A stretch of 51,845 nt of DNA from Ferrovibrio sp. Lineage in GTDB: Bacteria; Pseudomonadota; Alphaproteobacteria; Ferrovibrionales; Ferrovibrionaceae. The notes below the pieces were generated by a model that worked only from the letters and a program-made list of their open reading frames with translations, had not been told where the DNA came from and did no database searches. The stretch spans positions 1-51,845 of the forward strand of contig NZ_JAGOLP010000021.1 in the NCBI RefSeq assembly GCF_017994015.1. The letters are read 5' to 3'. The position numbers and the translations under genes are program-made. Positions 1 to 10,090 of this stretch are shown here, one piece after another. The first letter of the stretch is position 1, and the number at the start of each line of letters is the position of its first letter.

Positions 1-1
1 C

Positions 2-3000
2 CGCATTGCTCAGCGTTACGCTGTCATTGCCGCTGCCGCCCTGGATGTTTTCCACATTGGCGACCGTGGCTTTCACGCCGCCGCTGCCAAGCTGCAAAAT
101 ATCGCTGCCGGCGCCAAGATCGACCGCGCCGCCGGTGCTGTTCAATGTCACCGTATCGGCGCCAGTGCCGCCCAGCACGGTTTCGATATTGGTCACCGTG
201 ACAATGTTGCTGCCATTGGCCAGCTTGAGGCTGTCATTGCCGGCGCCGAGATCGTAGCTGCCGCCGCTTACCGCTGCCGCAAGGGTGATGTTGTCATCGC
301 CGCTGCCGCCAGTGATCGCCTCGATATTGCCGGCGGTCAGGTTATTGCCGCCATTGGCCAGTTTCAGGCTGTCGCTGCCGGCGCCAAGCTCGATACTGCC
401 GGCGATCGTGCCGGCCAGGGTGACGGCATCGTTGCCGCTGCCGCCCTGGATGGTTTCGCTATTCGCCACGGTGACGGCATTGCCGCCGGCTGCCAGGATC
501 AGCGCATCATTGCCGTCGGCCAGATCAACGCTGCCAGTACCGGAGAATGTCACCGTGTCGTTGCCACTGCCGCCTTGCAGGGTTTCGACATTGACCACGG
601 TAAGGCTGTTGGTGCCATCGGCCAGGATCAGCTTGTCATTGCCGCCGGCCAGATCGATAAGCTGGTCGGTCACCGGCTCGGCCAGGGTCAGCACGTCATT
701 GGTAGTGGAGCCGATCTTGGATACCACCAGGCCATTCAGCTTGAGGCCGTATTGCACCGCCAGCGTGGCATCGCCATTGACAAAAGTGGCGTAATTGACG
801 CCCTCGATCACCACATCGGCGCCGCGCGCTACAAAGCCGGACGCACTGACAATATCGCCTGCATCGCCACGGATGGTCAGCGTATCGCTATCGGAAACGC
901 GCAGGATATCGGCAGCGGTCAGCGTCACCGTATCCACGCCGCTATTGGCCAGATCCAGTACTTCAATGCCGGTGATCTTGCTGTCGCTCAGATTAAGCGC
1001 ATTGGTGGCCGTGGCGGCGCGCAATGTGTCGGTGCCGGTGCCGCCGGCAATCAGCGTATCGGCGGCATCGAAGATCAGCGTGTCGTCGCCAATGCCGCCA
1101 TTCAGCTTGTCGGCACCCAGGCCGCCGATCAGCAGATCGTTGCCGGCGCCGCCCCAGATGTTGTCGGTGCCGCTGCCGCCATCCAGCACGTCGTCGCCGA
1201 TGCTGCTCCAGATCACATCGTCGCCAGCACCACCGCTCACCGTTACCGTGCCAATGGTGTAGGTTTCGCTGGTCAGGTCGACAATATCGTTGCCGTCGCC
1301 GGCATTGATGATCTCGATATCCTTCAGCCGCAGGCCGGTACCCGGGGTTTCGCTGTAATGATCGTCGAGGAAGAGCGTGTCATTGCCGCTGGAGAGATTG
1401 ACGGTATCAATCCCCTCGCCGCCATCAATCACATCATAGCTGCGCACCAGGCCGGAAATGCTGACACTTTCGCCGGTGCCAGCCAGGCCGGGGCCATTGC
1501 CGACATTCTTCGCGGTCCAGCCATTGGCCCACAGACCGTCAACTGAATTATTAAACGTGTCGTTGCCCGCGCCGCCAAAAAGCTGATCGCTACCGGCACC
1601 GCCATCAATCACATCATTGCCATCGCCGCCGCGCAGGATGTCGTTGCCATCGCCACCCAAAAGATTGGCGCCGGCGCTGCCGGTCACCGTGATGCTATCG
1701 GCGCCGCTTGAGCCGGCGATGCTTTCAACACCGCTGGTGGTGATGCTGCCGGCGCTTGCCAAGGTGAGGCTATCGGCGCCGGTGCCGCCAACCGCGCTTT
1801 CCACATTGCTGGCGGTGATGGCGCCGCCACTGGCGCCAAAGGACAGGATATCGCTGCCGCCGCCGAGATCGACGCGGCCGGAGCCATTGAAGCTGACGGT
1901 ATCATTGCCGCTGCCGCCCAGCACGGTTTCAATATTGCCAACCGTTACGCTGTTAGTGCCATTGGCCAGTTGCAGCGTGTCCTTGCCGCCGGCCAGATCA
2001 AAGCTGGCATCGCTGACCAGATTGCCCAGCGTGACATAATCATCGCCTGAGCCACCGGTCAGCTTCTCAACATTGCTGAGTGTCAGGCTGTTGCCGCCGG
2101 CAGCCAGGGTCAGGCTGTCATTGCCGGCGCCAAGATCAACCGCGCCATTTGCAATCGCCGCCGCCAGCGTCACCGCATCATTGCCGCTGCCGCCCTGCAC
2201 GGTCTCGATATTCGCCACCGTCACCGCATTGGCATCGCCGGTGAGGATCAGCTTGTCGTTGCCAGCGCCAAGATTGACGCTGCCTGTGCCGTTGTAGCTC
2301 AGCGTATCGTCGCCGCTACCGCCGGTGACAGACTCAACATTGGCCACGGCCAGCACATTGCCGCCATCAGCCAGGAACAGCTTGTCGCTGCCGCCGGCCA
2401 GATCGACACTACCGCCAGAAACCGGCGTATCGAGATAGACGATATCGCTGCCGCTGCCGCCGAGCACGGTTTCGACATTGCTCAGCGTGCCGCTATTGCC
2501 ACCATCGGCGAGCTTGAGCGCGTCGCCGCCATCGCCAAGATCAATGCCGCCACTGACCAGCTTGCTGCCAAGCGTGACGCTGTCATTGCCGCTGCCGCCC
2601 TGCACCGTTTCGGTGTTGGTCACGGTCAGGCTGTTGCCGCCATCGGCCAGGGTCAGCTTGTCGTTGCCGCCGGCAAGATCGATATTGCCGCCGCTGACGG
2701 TGTTGGCCAGGGTGATGTCGTCATCACCGGCGCCGCCCACCAGGCTTTCAATATTGGCGATGGTGAGCTGGCTGCCGTCGGAAGCCAGGATCAGCTTGTC
2801 GTTGCCGCCACCGAGATCAATCAGGCCAGGCACGCTCGGCGGGATCAGTGTGACGGTATCGTCACCATCGCCACCAGCCACATTCTCAACATTTGAAAGC
2901 GTGACATTATTCGCCGCGCCGTAAAGCGTCAGCGTGTCTTCGCCATCACCAAGATCAAGGCTGCCGGTGCCGCTATAGCCAACCTGATCGTCGCCCGCGC

Positions 3001-6000
3001 CACCGGCAACGGTTTCAACATTGGCAACACTGAGATTATTGCCGCCATCGGCCAAAGTCAGGCTGTCTTTGCCGCCGCCGAGATCGATGGTCGCACCGCT
3101 CACCGGATCGGTCAGGGTTACGGCATCATTGCCGGTACCGCCGGTGATGCTTTCCACATTGCTGACCGTGACATCGGCGCCCGCGGCATCAAGCAGCAGG
3201 CTATCGCCCCCTGCACCCAGATCGATAAGGCCATTGCCGGCATAAGTGACAGTATCGGCGCCATTGCCGCCAAGCACAGTCTCGGCATTGGCAACCGTAA
3301 GCACATTGCCGCCATCGGCCAGGGTCAGCGTGTCGTCGCCGGCCCCCAGGTCAACCTGGCTGCCATCGGCCGCACCAGCCAGCGTGATGTCGTCGTTGCC
3401 GCTGCCGGCCACCAGGGTTTCCACATTGGCGACGGTCAGCATATTGCCGTCATCGGCCAGGATCAGCTTGTCGCCGCCCGTGCCCAGATCAATCACACCC
3501 GGCACGCTGGGCGGAATCAGCGTGACAGTATCATCGCCGCTGCCGCCCACCACATTTTCAACATTCGCCAGCGTGACACTGGCGCCGCCATCGGCCAGCG
3601 CCACGGTATCTTCGCCATCGCCGAGATCCAGGCTGCCATTGCCGCTGAAATTGATCGCGTCATCGCCGCTGCCGCCGGCCACGCTTTCGATATTGGCCAG
3701 GGTCAGCGTGTTGCCGCCATCGGCCAGATGCAGGCTGTCGTTGCCAGCGCCGAGATCAAGGCTGCCGCCGCTCTGCGCCTGATCCAGCGTCACGGCATCG
3801 GTGCCGCTGCCGCCGGTGACGGTTTCCACATTGGCCAGCGTGATGCTGCCGCCGGCATTGCCGAGATCAAGCGCATCGCTGCCGCCGCCAAGATCAACAA
3901 TCACGCCAGCGGTGGAGCCCGTGAGGCTGACCGTATCGGCGCCGCTACCGCCCTGGATGGTTTCGGCATTGCTGACAGTAACGTTGCCGCCTGCATTGCC
4001 CAGGCTGAGCGTGTCGGCGCCGGCACCAAGATCAACATTGCCGCTGCCGATATAGTTGACGGCATCATCGCCGCTGCCGCCGGTCAGGGTTTCGACATTG
4101 CTGACGGTGACATTGTTGCCGCCATCGGCCAGCGTGACCGCATCCTTGCCGGCACCAAGATCAATACCGCTGCCCTCCAGTGTTTCAGCAAAGGTGACAC
4201 TATCGCCACCGGTGCCGCCAACCAGGGTTTCCACCCCGGCCACCGTAACCGTGGCGCCGCCATTGCCAAGGATCAGCTTATCATTGCCGGCGCCAAGATT
4301 AACATCGCTGTTGCCGGTGATGGTGATGGTGTCGCTGCCGCTGCCGCCCAGCACGGTCTCGGCATTGCCAACCGTGAACTGGTTGGTGCCATCGGCCAGT
4401 TGCAGCGTGTCATTGCCGGCGCCAAGATCAACATTGCCGCCGGTAGTGGCGTTGCCCAAGGTGACGCTATCGCCACCCGAACCGCCGCTGACACTTTCAA
4501 CATTGGTCAGCGTGATCGTGTTACCGCCATCGGCCAGCGTGACCGCATCCTTGCCGCCGCCGAGATCAACCGACACGCCGCCATTGACGGTTTCGCCGAA
4601 TGTAACTTTGTCAGTATTGTTGCTGCCGCTGACCGTCTCGGTGCCGGTAACCGTGTAGCTGCCACCGCCGCTGCCGATCTGCAACGTGTCCTGGCCATCG
4701 CCGAGATTGGCAGTGCCACCGCCATTGAAGGTGATCTTGTCGTTGCCGCTGCCGCCGGTGATGGTTTCCACATTGGTGGTGGTCAGCGTGTTGCCGCCAT
4801 CGGCCAGAATCAGGCCGTCCTGACCATCGCCGAAATCAAAATTGCCGGCGGTGACAGCGGTATCGAGCTTGAAGGTGACGTTATCCTGAGCCGCAGAGCT
4901 GGTGACGGTTTCGACATTCACCGCCGTGACCAGAGTGGTGTTGCCAACCAGCACCAGCTTGTCGACGCCTTCGCCGAGATCGATATAGCCCTTGCCGGTG
5001 AAGGTGACATAATCGTCGCCCTTACCGCCCAGCACGGTCTCGACATTGTTAATCGTCAGCCGGTTGCCACCATCAGCCAGCACCAGAAGATCCTCGCCGT
5101 CGGCGAGGTCGATGGTGCCGCCGGTACGCCCCTCGGTGAGCAAAACAGCATCATTGCCCTTGCCGCCGGTGATGCTTTCAACATTGCTGACCTGAACAAA
5201 ATTGCCGCCATCGCCCAGCGTCAGCTTCTCGGCCGTGGCCGAGCCGATCACGCGCTCGACGCTGCTGACCTGCAACGCGGTGGTGCCGGCTCCCAGGGTC
5301 ACTTCATCGGTGCCATCGCCGCCGATGATGGTTTCGGTATTCGCCACCAACAGGGTGTTGCCGCCGCTAGCCAGGATCAGCTTGTCGGCACCGCCGGCCA
5401 GGTCGATATTGCCGCCGCTCAGGCGATCAGTCAGGGTCAGCGTATCGGCGCCGCTACCGCCCAGCACATTTTCAACATTGGCGGCGGTGACATTGTTGCT
5501 GCCGGCGGCTAGGCCAAGCGTGTCATTACCTGCGCCCAGGTCAAGGAAGCCGGTGCCGCTATAGGTGACGCTGTCGTCGCCGCTGCCGCCGGTCACGCTT
5601 TCCACATTGGCAACGGTCAGGCTGTTGCCGCCATTGGCCAGTTTCAGCGAGTCGGTGCCGCCGAGCAGATCAACCTTGCCGCCCTCCACCTTACTGGCCA
5701 GCACAACATTATCCGTGCCGCTGCCGCCGGTGATGCTTTCAGTGTTGATCGCATTGAGCGTGTTGCCGCCATCGGCCAGCTTGATCGCATCGCTGCCGGC
5801 GCCGAGATCGATGCTGTAGGGGCTGCTGGCGGCGCCAATGCCCTGGGTCAGGGTCAGCGCATCATTGCCGGTACCGCCCAGCACAGTTTCAAAATTTGCC
5901 GCCGTGACGGCATTGTTGCCGCCATCGGCAAAGCGCAGCAGATCGTTGCCGGCGCCCAGATCGGCGCTACCGGTGCCGGAGAAGGTGATGGTTTCATTAC

Positions 6001-9000
6001 CGGTGCTGCCGGTCACGGTTTCGATATTCGCCACCGTGATGCGATTGTCGCCCTTGGCCAGGGTCAGGCTGTCATTGCCGCCGCGCAAATCCACCATGCC
6101 GTCGATCAGCACAGTGCCCAGGGTCAGCGCATCGCCATTGGCCGAGCCGATCACGGTTTCGATATTGGTCAGCGACAGGATACCGCCGCTATTGATGATC
6201 AGCGTGTCATTGCCGGCGCCCAGATCAATCACGGTCTTGGTCGGCTGGCTCGAACCCAGCGCAATCGTGTCGCTGCCCGAAGAGCCGATCACGGTCTCTA
6301 CATTGTCAACCGTGTAGGTGCTGCCGCCTACGGCAAAAACCAGCTTGTCGGCGCCCTTGCCGAGATCCATGTAGCCATTGGTGACCACATCGCCAACGGT
6401 GATGATATCGTTGCCGGTGCCGCCGATAACGGTCTCGGTGCCGAACAGGGTCTGCGAATTGGCGCCATTGGCCAGCGTCAGCTTGTCGTTGCCGCTGCCC
6501 AGATTGATGCTCATGCCGCGGCTGACCACGGCCTTGAGCTGCACGGCATCATCGCCGGCGCCGCCATTGACGGTCTCAACGCCGGCCAGGGTAACGGTGT
6601 TGGCCGCGCCGGCCAGGGTGAGCGTGTCAAGCCCGCTGGAAAGGTCGATCAGGCCGGTGCCGCTATAGGTGACATTGTCGGCACCGCTGGCACCGCTCAC
6701 CGTTTCGGCATTGCTGATCGAAATGCTGTTGGCACCAATCGCCAGCTTTACCGAGTCAGCGCCGGCGCCGGCATCCAACACCACACCCTGCGCCACAGCA
6801 CCAAATGCCAGTTTGTCGTTGCCGCTGCCCGCAATGACTGTTTCAACATTGGCAAAAGTGGCCGAATTATTACCATTGGCCAGCACAAATTTATCATTGC
6901 CAGCACCAAGGTTGTAACTGCCCTTGGCGGTGGTGACCGCATTGTAGATGACATCGTTGCCATCCAGGCCCACCACGGTTTCAACATTGCTGAGCGTCAG
7001 CGTGTTGTTGCCGCTGGCCAGGGTCAGCTTGTCCACGCCGTTGCCCAGGTCAATCACCGAGGCGCTCAGTTTGCCATCCGTCAGGGTGACGATATCGGCT
7101 GCCGTGCCGCCGGTCAGCGTCTCCAGATTGGAGAGAGTGGTCATGCTGGCGGCATTGCCCAGCACCAAGCTGTCCTTGCCATCGCCGCCATCAACCACGG
7201 CACGGGCGGATTTCTCCAGCCGGATCACATCATTGACCGCGCCGCCCACCAGGGTTTCAACACTGATGGCGGTCAGCGCATTCGCCACATCATCCAGCGA
7301 CAAGCTGTCATAGCCGCCACCAAGATCGATCTTGGCATTGTTCAGGCTGCTCTGGATGGTAATGGTATCGGTGGTGCCGCCGCCGGTCAGGGTTTCGACA
7401 TTGGCGATCGTGGCGCTGTTGACAGCACTGGCCAGTTTCAGTGTGTCGCTGCTGCCGCCCAGATCGATCAGCGCATTGGTCAGGCCGGCATTCACCGTCA
7501 CCTTGTCAATGCCGGCGCCTGCAATCACGGTCTCGATATTCGCCACCGTGGCCGCACTGCCCGCATTGCTCAAGGTCAGCGAATCCAGGCCATCGCCCAG
7601 ATTGACCGTAACCTTGGTGGCGCCGCTGCCCAGCGTGATGCTATCTGCCGCACTGCCGCCAAACACTGACTCGGCATTGTTGATCGTCAGCGTGTTGGCC
7701 ACGCCATCAAGCTGCACCACATCATTGCCAGCGCCGAGATCAATCGCAGCATTGCTCGCCACACTGCCGGAGAAAAATATCTTGTCTCCGCCGGTGCCGC
7801 CCTGCACGGTCTCAACACCCGACAGGGTGACGGTGTTGGTGCCGCTGACCAGGGTTACCTTGTCGGCACCCTCACCCAGATCAAGCCGGGTCGGGCTGGC
7901 TTTGGACAGGATCACCGAATCATTGCCGCTGCCACCGGTGACCGTGTCGATGTTGGCCACCGAGATGGTGTTGCCGCCATCGGCCAGCTTCAGACTGTCA
8001 TCACCACGCGCCAGATCGATCAGCGCGCCATTCACCGTGGTCTTGAGCGTAATGGTTTCGTTGCCAGCCGAGCCGATCAGCGTTTCGACATTGGCCAGCG
8101 CCAGATTGTTATTGTTGGCCCCGGTCAGCGTCAGTTTGTCACTGCCGCCGCCCAGATCAATCACACCATCCGAAGGCGCCACGCCGTAGATTGTCACCGT
8201 GTCGGCACCGGCGCCGCCGGTCAGGGTTTCCACATCGGCAACCGTGACAACGCTGCCCGAATTGCCAAGGGTAAGACTATCGTTGCCACTGCCCAGCGCG
8301 ACATATGCCTTTGTCGTGCCGGCACCCAGCGTGACCAGATCATCGCCGCCGCCGCCATTGATAATTTCGGCATTGTTGATGGTGGCCTGGTTGCCGCCAT
8401 TGGCCAGGTTCAGGGTGTCGCTGCCGGCACCCAGATCAACATTGCTGTTTGGCCCCAGGGTGGTGCTGAGCTGGATAACATCCGCACCAGTGCCGCCAGT
8501 CAAGGTCTCCACATTGCCAACGGTCAGCCCATTGGCGCCATTGGCCAGGATCAGCTTGTCGGCGCCATCGCCGAGGTCAATCACGCCGCTTTTGACCGCC
8601 GCGCTCAATGTCACGCTGTCAGCGCCGCCGGCCCCCAGCAGGGTTTCAACACCGGAAACGCTCAGCGTGTTGTTGGCATTGGCCAGTTGCAGTGAATCGA
8701 AGCCGTTGCCGGCGCCAAGGTCAACCTTGCCATTGACCATGCCGGTTTGCAGCGTAATGGTTTCGCTGCCGATGCCGCCGGCTATGGTTTCCACATTGGC
8801 CAATGTGGCATTGCCGCCGCCATTGCCGAAACTGACGCTATCGCTGCCGCCGCCGAGATCCAGGCTGCCGTTGAACTGGCTGGTCAGGCTAACCTTGTCG
8901 GCGCCTGAGCCACCACTGATCGTCTCTACATTGGCAACCGAATAAACGCCGCCGGCATTGCCCAGGATCAGTTTGTCTTCACCACCCGCCAGATCAACAC

Positions 9001-10090
9001 TGGTCTTGGTGCTGGTATCGCCGAGCTTCACGGTATCGGCGCCACTGCCGCCGGCCACAATCTCGACGCCATTGGCGGTGACAAAATTTTCGCCATCGGC
9101 CAGCCGCAGCTGATCCGAACCGGCGCCAAGGTCAACCGTCACACCATCACTGGCAACACTTTTCAGCATCACCACATCGGCGCCTGTGGAACCGGTTACG
9201 GTTTCCACATTGGCAACGCTGAAGCTGCCGCTGGCGCCAATCTCCAGCACATCCTTGCCTGCGCCAAGATCAATCAGCGTGCCGGCATTCTTGCCCAGCG
9301 CCGTAACCACATCGGCGCCGCTGCCGCCGAGCACGGTTTCCACACCCGTGACATTCAGCCGGTTGCCACCATCGGCCAGCACCAGCGTATCGGCACCAAG
9401 GAGCAAATCCACATTCATGCTGGTGACGGCGCCTTCCAGCGTCACCGTATCATTCAGGCTGCCGCCCTTCAGCGTCTCCACATTGGCAACCAGCACCGTG
9501 TTGGAGCTGCTGTTGTTGAGCGTAAGGCTGTCGCTGCCGGCGCCAAGATCAACCCGGCTGCCGGAGGCAAAGCCATCGCGCATTTCGACCGTATCGGCGC
9601 CGCTGCCGCCGAGCACAGTTTCGGTCTGGCTCACATAGGCCAGATTGGTGCCATTGGCGAGTTGCAGCACATCCTGCCCGCCGCCAAGGGCAAAACTTGC
9701 GCGGCTGACGGCGCTGCTGGCGATAACATAATCTGCGCCATTATTGCCGATCACGGATTCAATATCGGTAACGCTCAGGCGATTGACGCCATCAGCCAGT
9801 TTGAGCGTGTCATTGCCGGCGCCCAGATTGACCAGGCCGCCATCCATGGTGCTGCCCAGCGTAACGGTATCGCCGCCGGCGCCACCGGTAATTGTCTCGG
9901 TGTTGGAGATGGTGGCGTAGATGTTGCCTGTGGCGGGCAATTGCAGGCTGTCATTGCCAGCGCCAAGATCGATCTGCGGTGCAGCGATCACATTGGCAAT
10001 AGTTACCTTATCGTCGCCACTGCTTCCTTGCAGCGTATCGACGTTGGCCAGGGTGTGTGTACCACCCGCATCTGTCAGCGTTGTTGGCAC
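2..10090 (-). CDS. Giant RTX-like repeat protein, partial (C-terminus beyond left edge)
   Basis: The minus frame appears open from a GTG at 10090 to position 2 (3,363 codons); the repeat register agreed at every one of seven points checked across the span, but I did not read every codon. The sequence is a chain of about 68 units of 43-50 residues. A typical unit reads GGSGNDTVTL, then VDLGAGNDSLTLANG, then a TVANVETV segment, so each unit carries two RTX-like Gly/Asp motifs. At roughly residues 2,790-3,130 (genomic 700-1700) the units give way to canonical RTX sequence such as GGAGNDLLIGGLGADKL, then resume. RTX proteins are generally secreted by type I systems through a C-terminal signal and fold on calcium; here the C-terminus is outside the window and no type I exporter is visible. 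GTG 10090 has GAGGAG about 11 bases upstream, and an in-frame stop lies at 10106-10108. There is no N-terminal domain: the frame opens in mid-unit. Likely a surface adhesin or matrix protein, inferred also from the polysaccharide genes beside it. Confidence 0.85.
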   Translation of the reverse strand, partial: MPTTLTDAGGTHTLANVDTLQGSSGDDKVTIANVIAAPQIDLGAGNDSLQLPATGNIYATISNTETITGGAGGDTVTLGSTMDGGLVNLGAGNDTLKLADGVNRLSVTDIESVIGNNGADYVIASSAVSRASFALGGGQDVLQLANGTNLAYVSQTETVLGGSGADTVEMRDGFASGSRVDLGAGSDSLTLNNSSSNTVLVANVETLKGGSLNDTVTLEGAVTSMNVDLLLGADTLVLADGGNRLNVTGVETVLGGSGADVVTALGKNAGTLIDLGAGKDVLEIGASGSFSVANVETVTGSTGADVVMLKSVASDGVTVDLGAGSDQLRLADGENFVTANGVEIVAGGSGADTVKLGDTSTKTSVDLAGGEDKLILGNAGGVYSVANVETISGGSGADKVSLTSQFNGSLDLGGGSDSVSFGNGGGNATLANVETIAGGIGSETITLQTGMVNGKVDLGAGNGFDSLQLANANNTLSVSGVETLLGAGGADSVTLSAAVKSGVIDLGDGADKLILANGANGLTVGNVETLTGGTGADVIQLSTTLGPNSNVDLGAGSDTLNLANGGNQATINNAEIINGGGGDDLVTLGAGTTKAYVALGSGNDSLTLGNSGSVVTVADVETLTGGAGADTVTIYGVAPSDGVIDLGGGSDKLTLTGANNNNLALANVETLIGSAGNETITLKTTVNGALIDLARGDDSLKLADGGNTISVANIDTVTGGSGNDSVILSKASPTRLDLGEGADKVTLVSGTNTVTLSGVETVQGGTGGDKIFFSGSVASNAAIDLGAGNDVVQLDGVANTLTINNAESVFGGSAADSITLGSGATKVTVNLGDGLDSLTLSNAGSAATVANIETVIAGAGIDKVTVNAGLTNALIDLGGSSDTLKLASAVNSATIANVETLTGGGTTDTITIQSSLNNAKIDLGGGYDSLSLDDVANALTAISVETLVGGAVNDVIRLEKSARAVVDGGDGKDSLVLGNAASMTTLSNLETLTGGTAADIVTLTDGKLSASVIDLGNGVDKLTLASGNNTLTLSNVETVVGLDGNDVIYNAVTTAKGSYNLGAGNDKFVLANGNNSATFANVETVIAGSGNDKLAFGAVAQGVVLDAGAGADSVKLAIGANSISISNAETVSGASGADNVTYSGTGLIDLSSGLDTLTLAGAANTVTLAGVETVNGGAGDDAVQLKAVVSRGMSINLGSGNDKLTLANGANSQTLFGTETVIGGTGNDIITVGDVVTNGYMDLGKGADKLVFAVGGSTYTVDNVETVIGSSGSDTIALGSSQPTKTVIDLGAGNDTLIINSGGILSLTNIETVIGSANGDALTLGTVLIDGMVDLRGGNDSLTLAKGDNRITVANIETVTGSTGNETITFSGTGSADLGAGNDLLRFADGGNNAVTAANFETVLGGTGNDALTLTQGIGAASSPYSIDLGAGSDAIKLADGGNTLNAINTESITGGSGTDNVVLASKVEGGKVDLLGGTDSLKLANGGNSLTVANVESVTGGSGDDSVTYSGTGFLDLGAGNDTLGLAAGSNNVTAANVENVLGGSGADTLTLTDRLSGGNIDLAGGADKLILASGGNTLLVANTETIIGGDGTDEVTLGAGTTALQVSSVERVIGSATAEKLTLGDGGNFVQVSNVESITGGKGNDAVLLTEGRTGGTIDLADGEDLLVLADGGNRLTINNVETVLGGKGDDYVTFTGKGYIDLGEGVDKLVLVGNTTLVTAVNVETVTSSAAQDNVTFKLDTAVTAGNFDFGDGQDGLILADGGNTLTTTNVETITGGSGNDKITFNGGGTANLGDGQDTLQIGSGGGSYTVTGTETVSGSNNTDKVTFGETVNGGVSVDLGGGKDAVTLADGGNTITLTNVESVSGGSGGDSVTLGNATTGGNVDLGAGNDTLQLADGTNQFTVGNAETVLGGSGSDTITITGNSDVNLGAGNDKLILGNGGATVTVAGVETLVGGTGGDSVTFAETLEGSGIDLGAGKDAVTLADGGNNVTVSNVETLTGGSGDDAVNYIGSGNVDLGAGADTLSLGNAGGNVTVSNAETIQGGSGADTVSLTGSTAGVIVDLGGGSDALDLGNAGGSITLANVETVTGGSGTDAVTLDQAQSGGSLDLGAGNDSLHLADGGNTLTLANIESVAGGSGDDAINFSGNGSLDLGDGEDTVALADGGASVTLANVENVVGGSGDDTVTLIPPSVPGVIDLGTGGDKLILADDGNMLTVANVETLVAGSGNDDITLAGAADGSQVDLGAGDDTLTLADGGNVLTVANAETVLGGNGADTVTYAGNGLIDLGAGGDSLLLDAAGADVTVSNVESITGGTGNDAVTLTDPVSGATIDLGGGKDSLTLADGGNNLSVANVETVAGGAGDDQVGYSGTGSLDLGDGEDTLTLYGAANNVTLSNVENVAGGDGDDTVTLIPPSVPGLIDLGGGNDKLILASDGSQLTIANIESLVGGAGDDDITLANTVSGGNIDLAGGNDKLTLADGGNSLTVTNTETVQGGSGNDSVTLGSKLVSGGIDLGDGGDALKLADGGNSGTLSNVETVLGGSGSDIVYLDTPVSGGSVDLAGGSDKLFLADGGNVLAVANVESVTGGSGDDTLSYNGTGSVNLGAGNDKLILTGDANAVTVANIETVQGGSGNDAVTLAAAIANGAVDLGAGNDSLTLAAGGNSLTLSNVEKLTGGSGDDYVTLGNLVSDASFDLAGGKDTLQLANGTNSVTVGNIETVLGGSGNDTVSFNGSGRVDLGGGSDILSFGASGGAITASNVESAVGGTGADSLTLASAGSITTSGVESIAGSSGADSITVTGSAGANLLGGDGNDILRGGDGNDVIDGGAGSDQLFGGAGNDTFNNSVDGLWANGWTAKNVGNGPGLAGTGESVSISGLVRSYDVIDGGEGIDTVNLSSGNDTLFLDDHYSETPGTGLRLKDIEIINAGDGNDIVDLTSETYTIGTVTVSGGAGDDVIWSSIGDDVLDGGSGTDNIWGGAGNDLLIGGLGADKLNGGIGDDTLIFDAADTLIAGGTGTDTLRAATATNALNLSDSKITGIEVLDLANSGVDTVTLTAADILRVSDSDTLTIRGDAGDIVSASGFVARGADVVIEGVNYATFVNGDATLAVQYGLKLNGLVVSKIGSTTNDVLTLAEPVTDQLIDLAGGNDKLILADGTNSLTVVNVETLQGGSGNDTVTFSGTGSVDLADGNDALILAAGGNAVTVANSETIQGGSGNDAVTLAGTIAGSIELGAGSDSLKLANGGNNLTAGNIEAITGGSGDDNITLAAAVSGGSYDLGAGNDSLKLANGSNIVTVTNIETVLGGTGADTVTLNSTGGAVDLGAGSDILQLGSGGVKATVANVENIQGGSGNDSVTLSNA

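Noticed and set aside
575..1546. Plus-strand open frame of 323 codons (and many like it to 10351, including 3728-5512)
   Set aside because: They are antisense shadows of the minus-strand repeat gene; their products show the complement of the same periodic pattern and no protein family.
2..10090. CRISPR-like or satellite repeat array
   Set aside because: The periodicity is in codons, with diverged units and no spacers; the pattern is that of a repeat protein.
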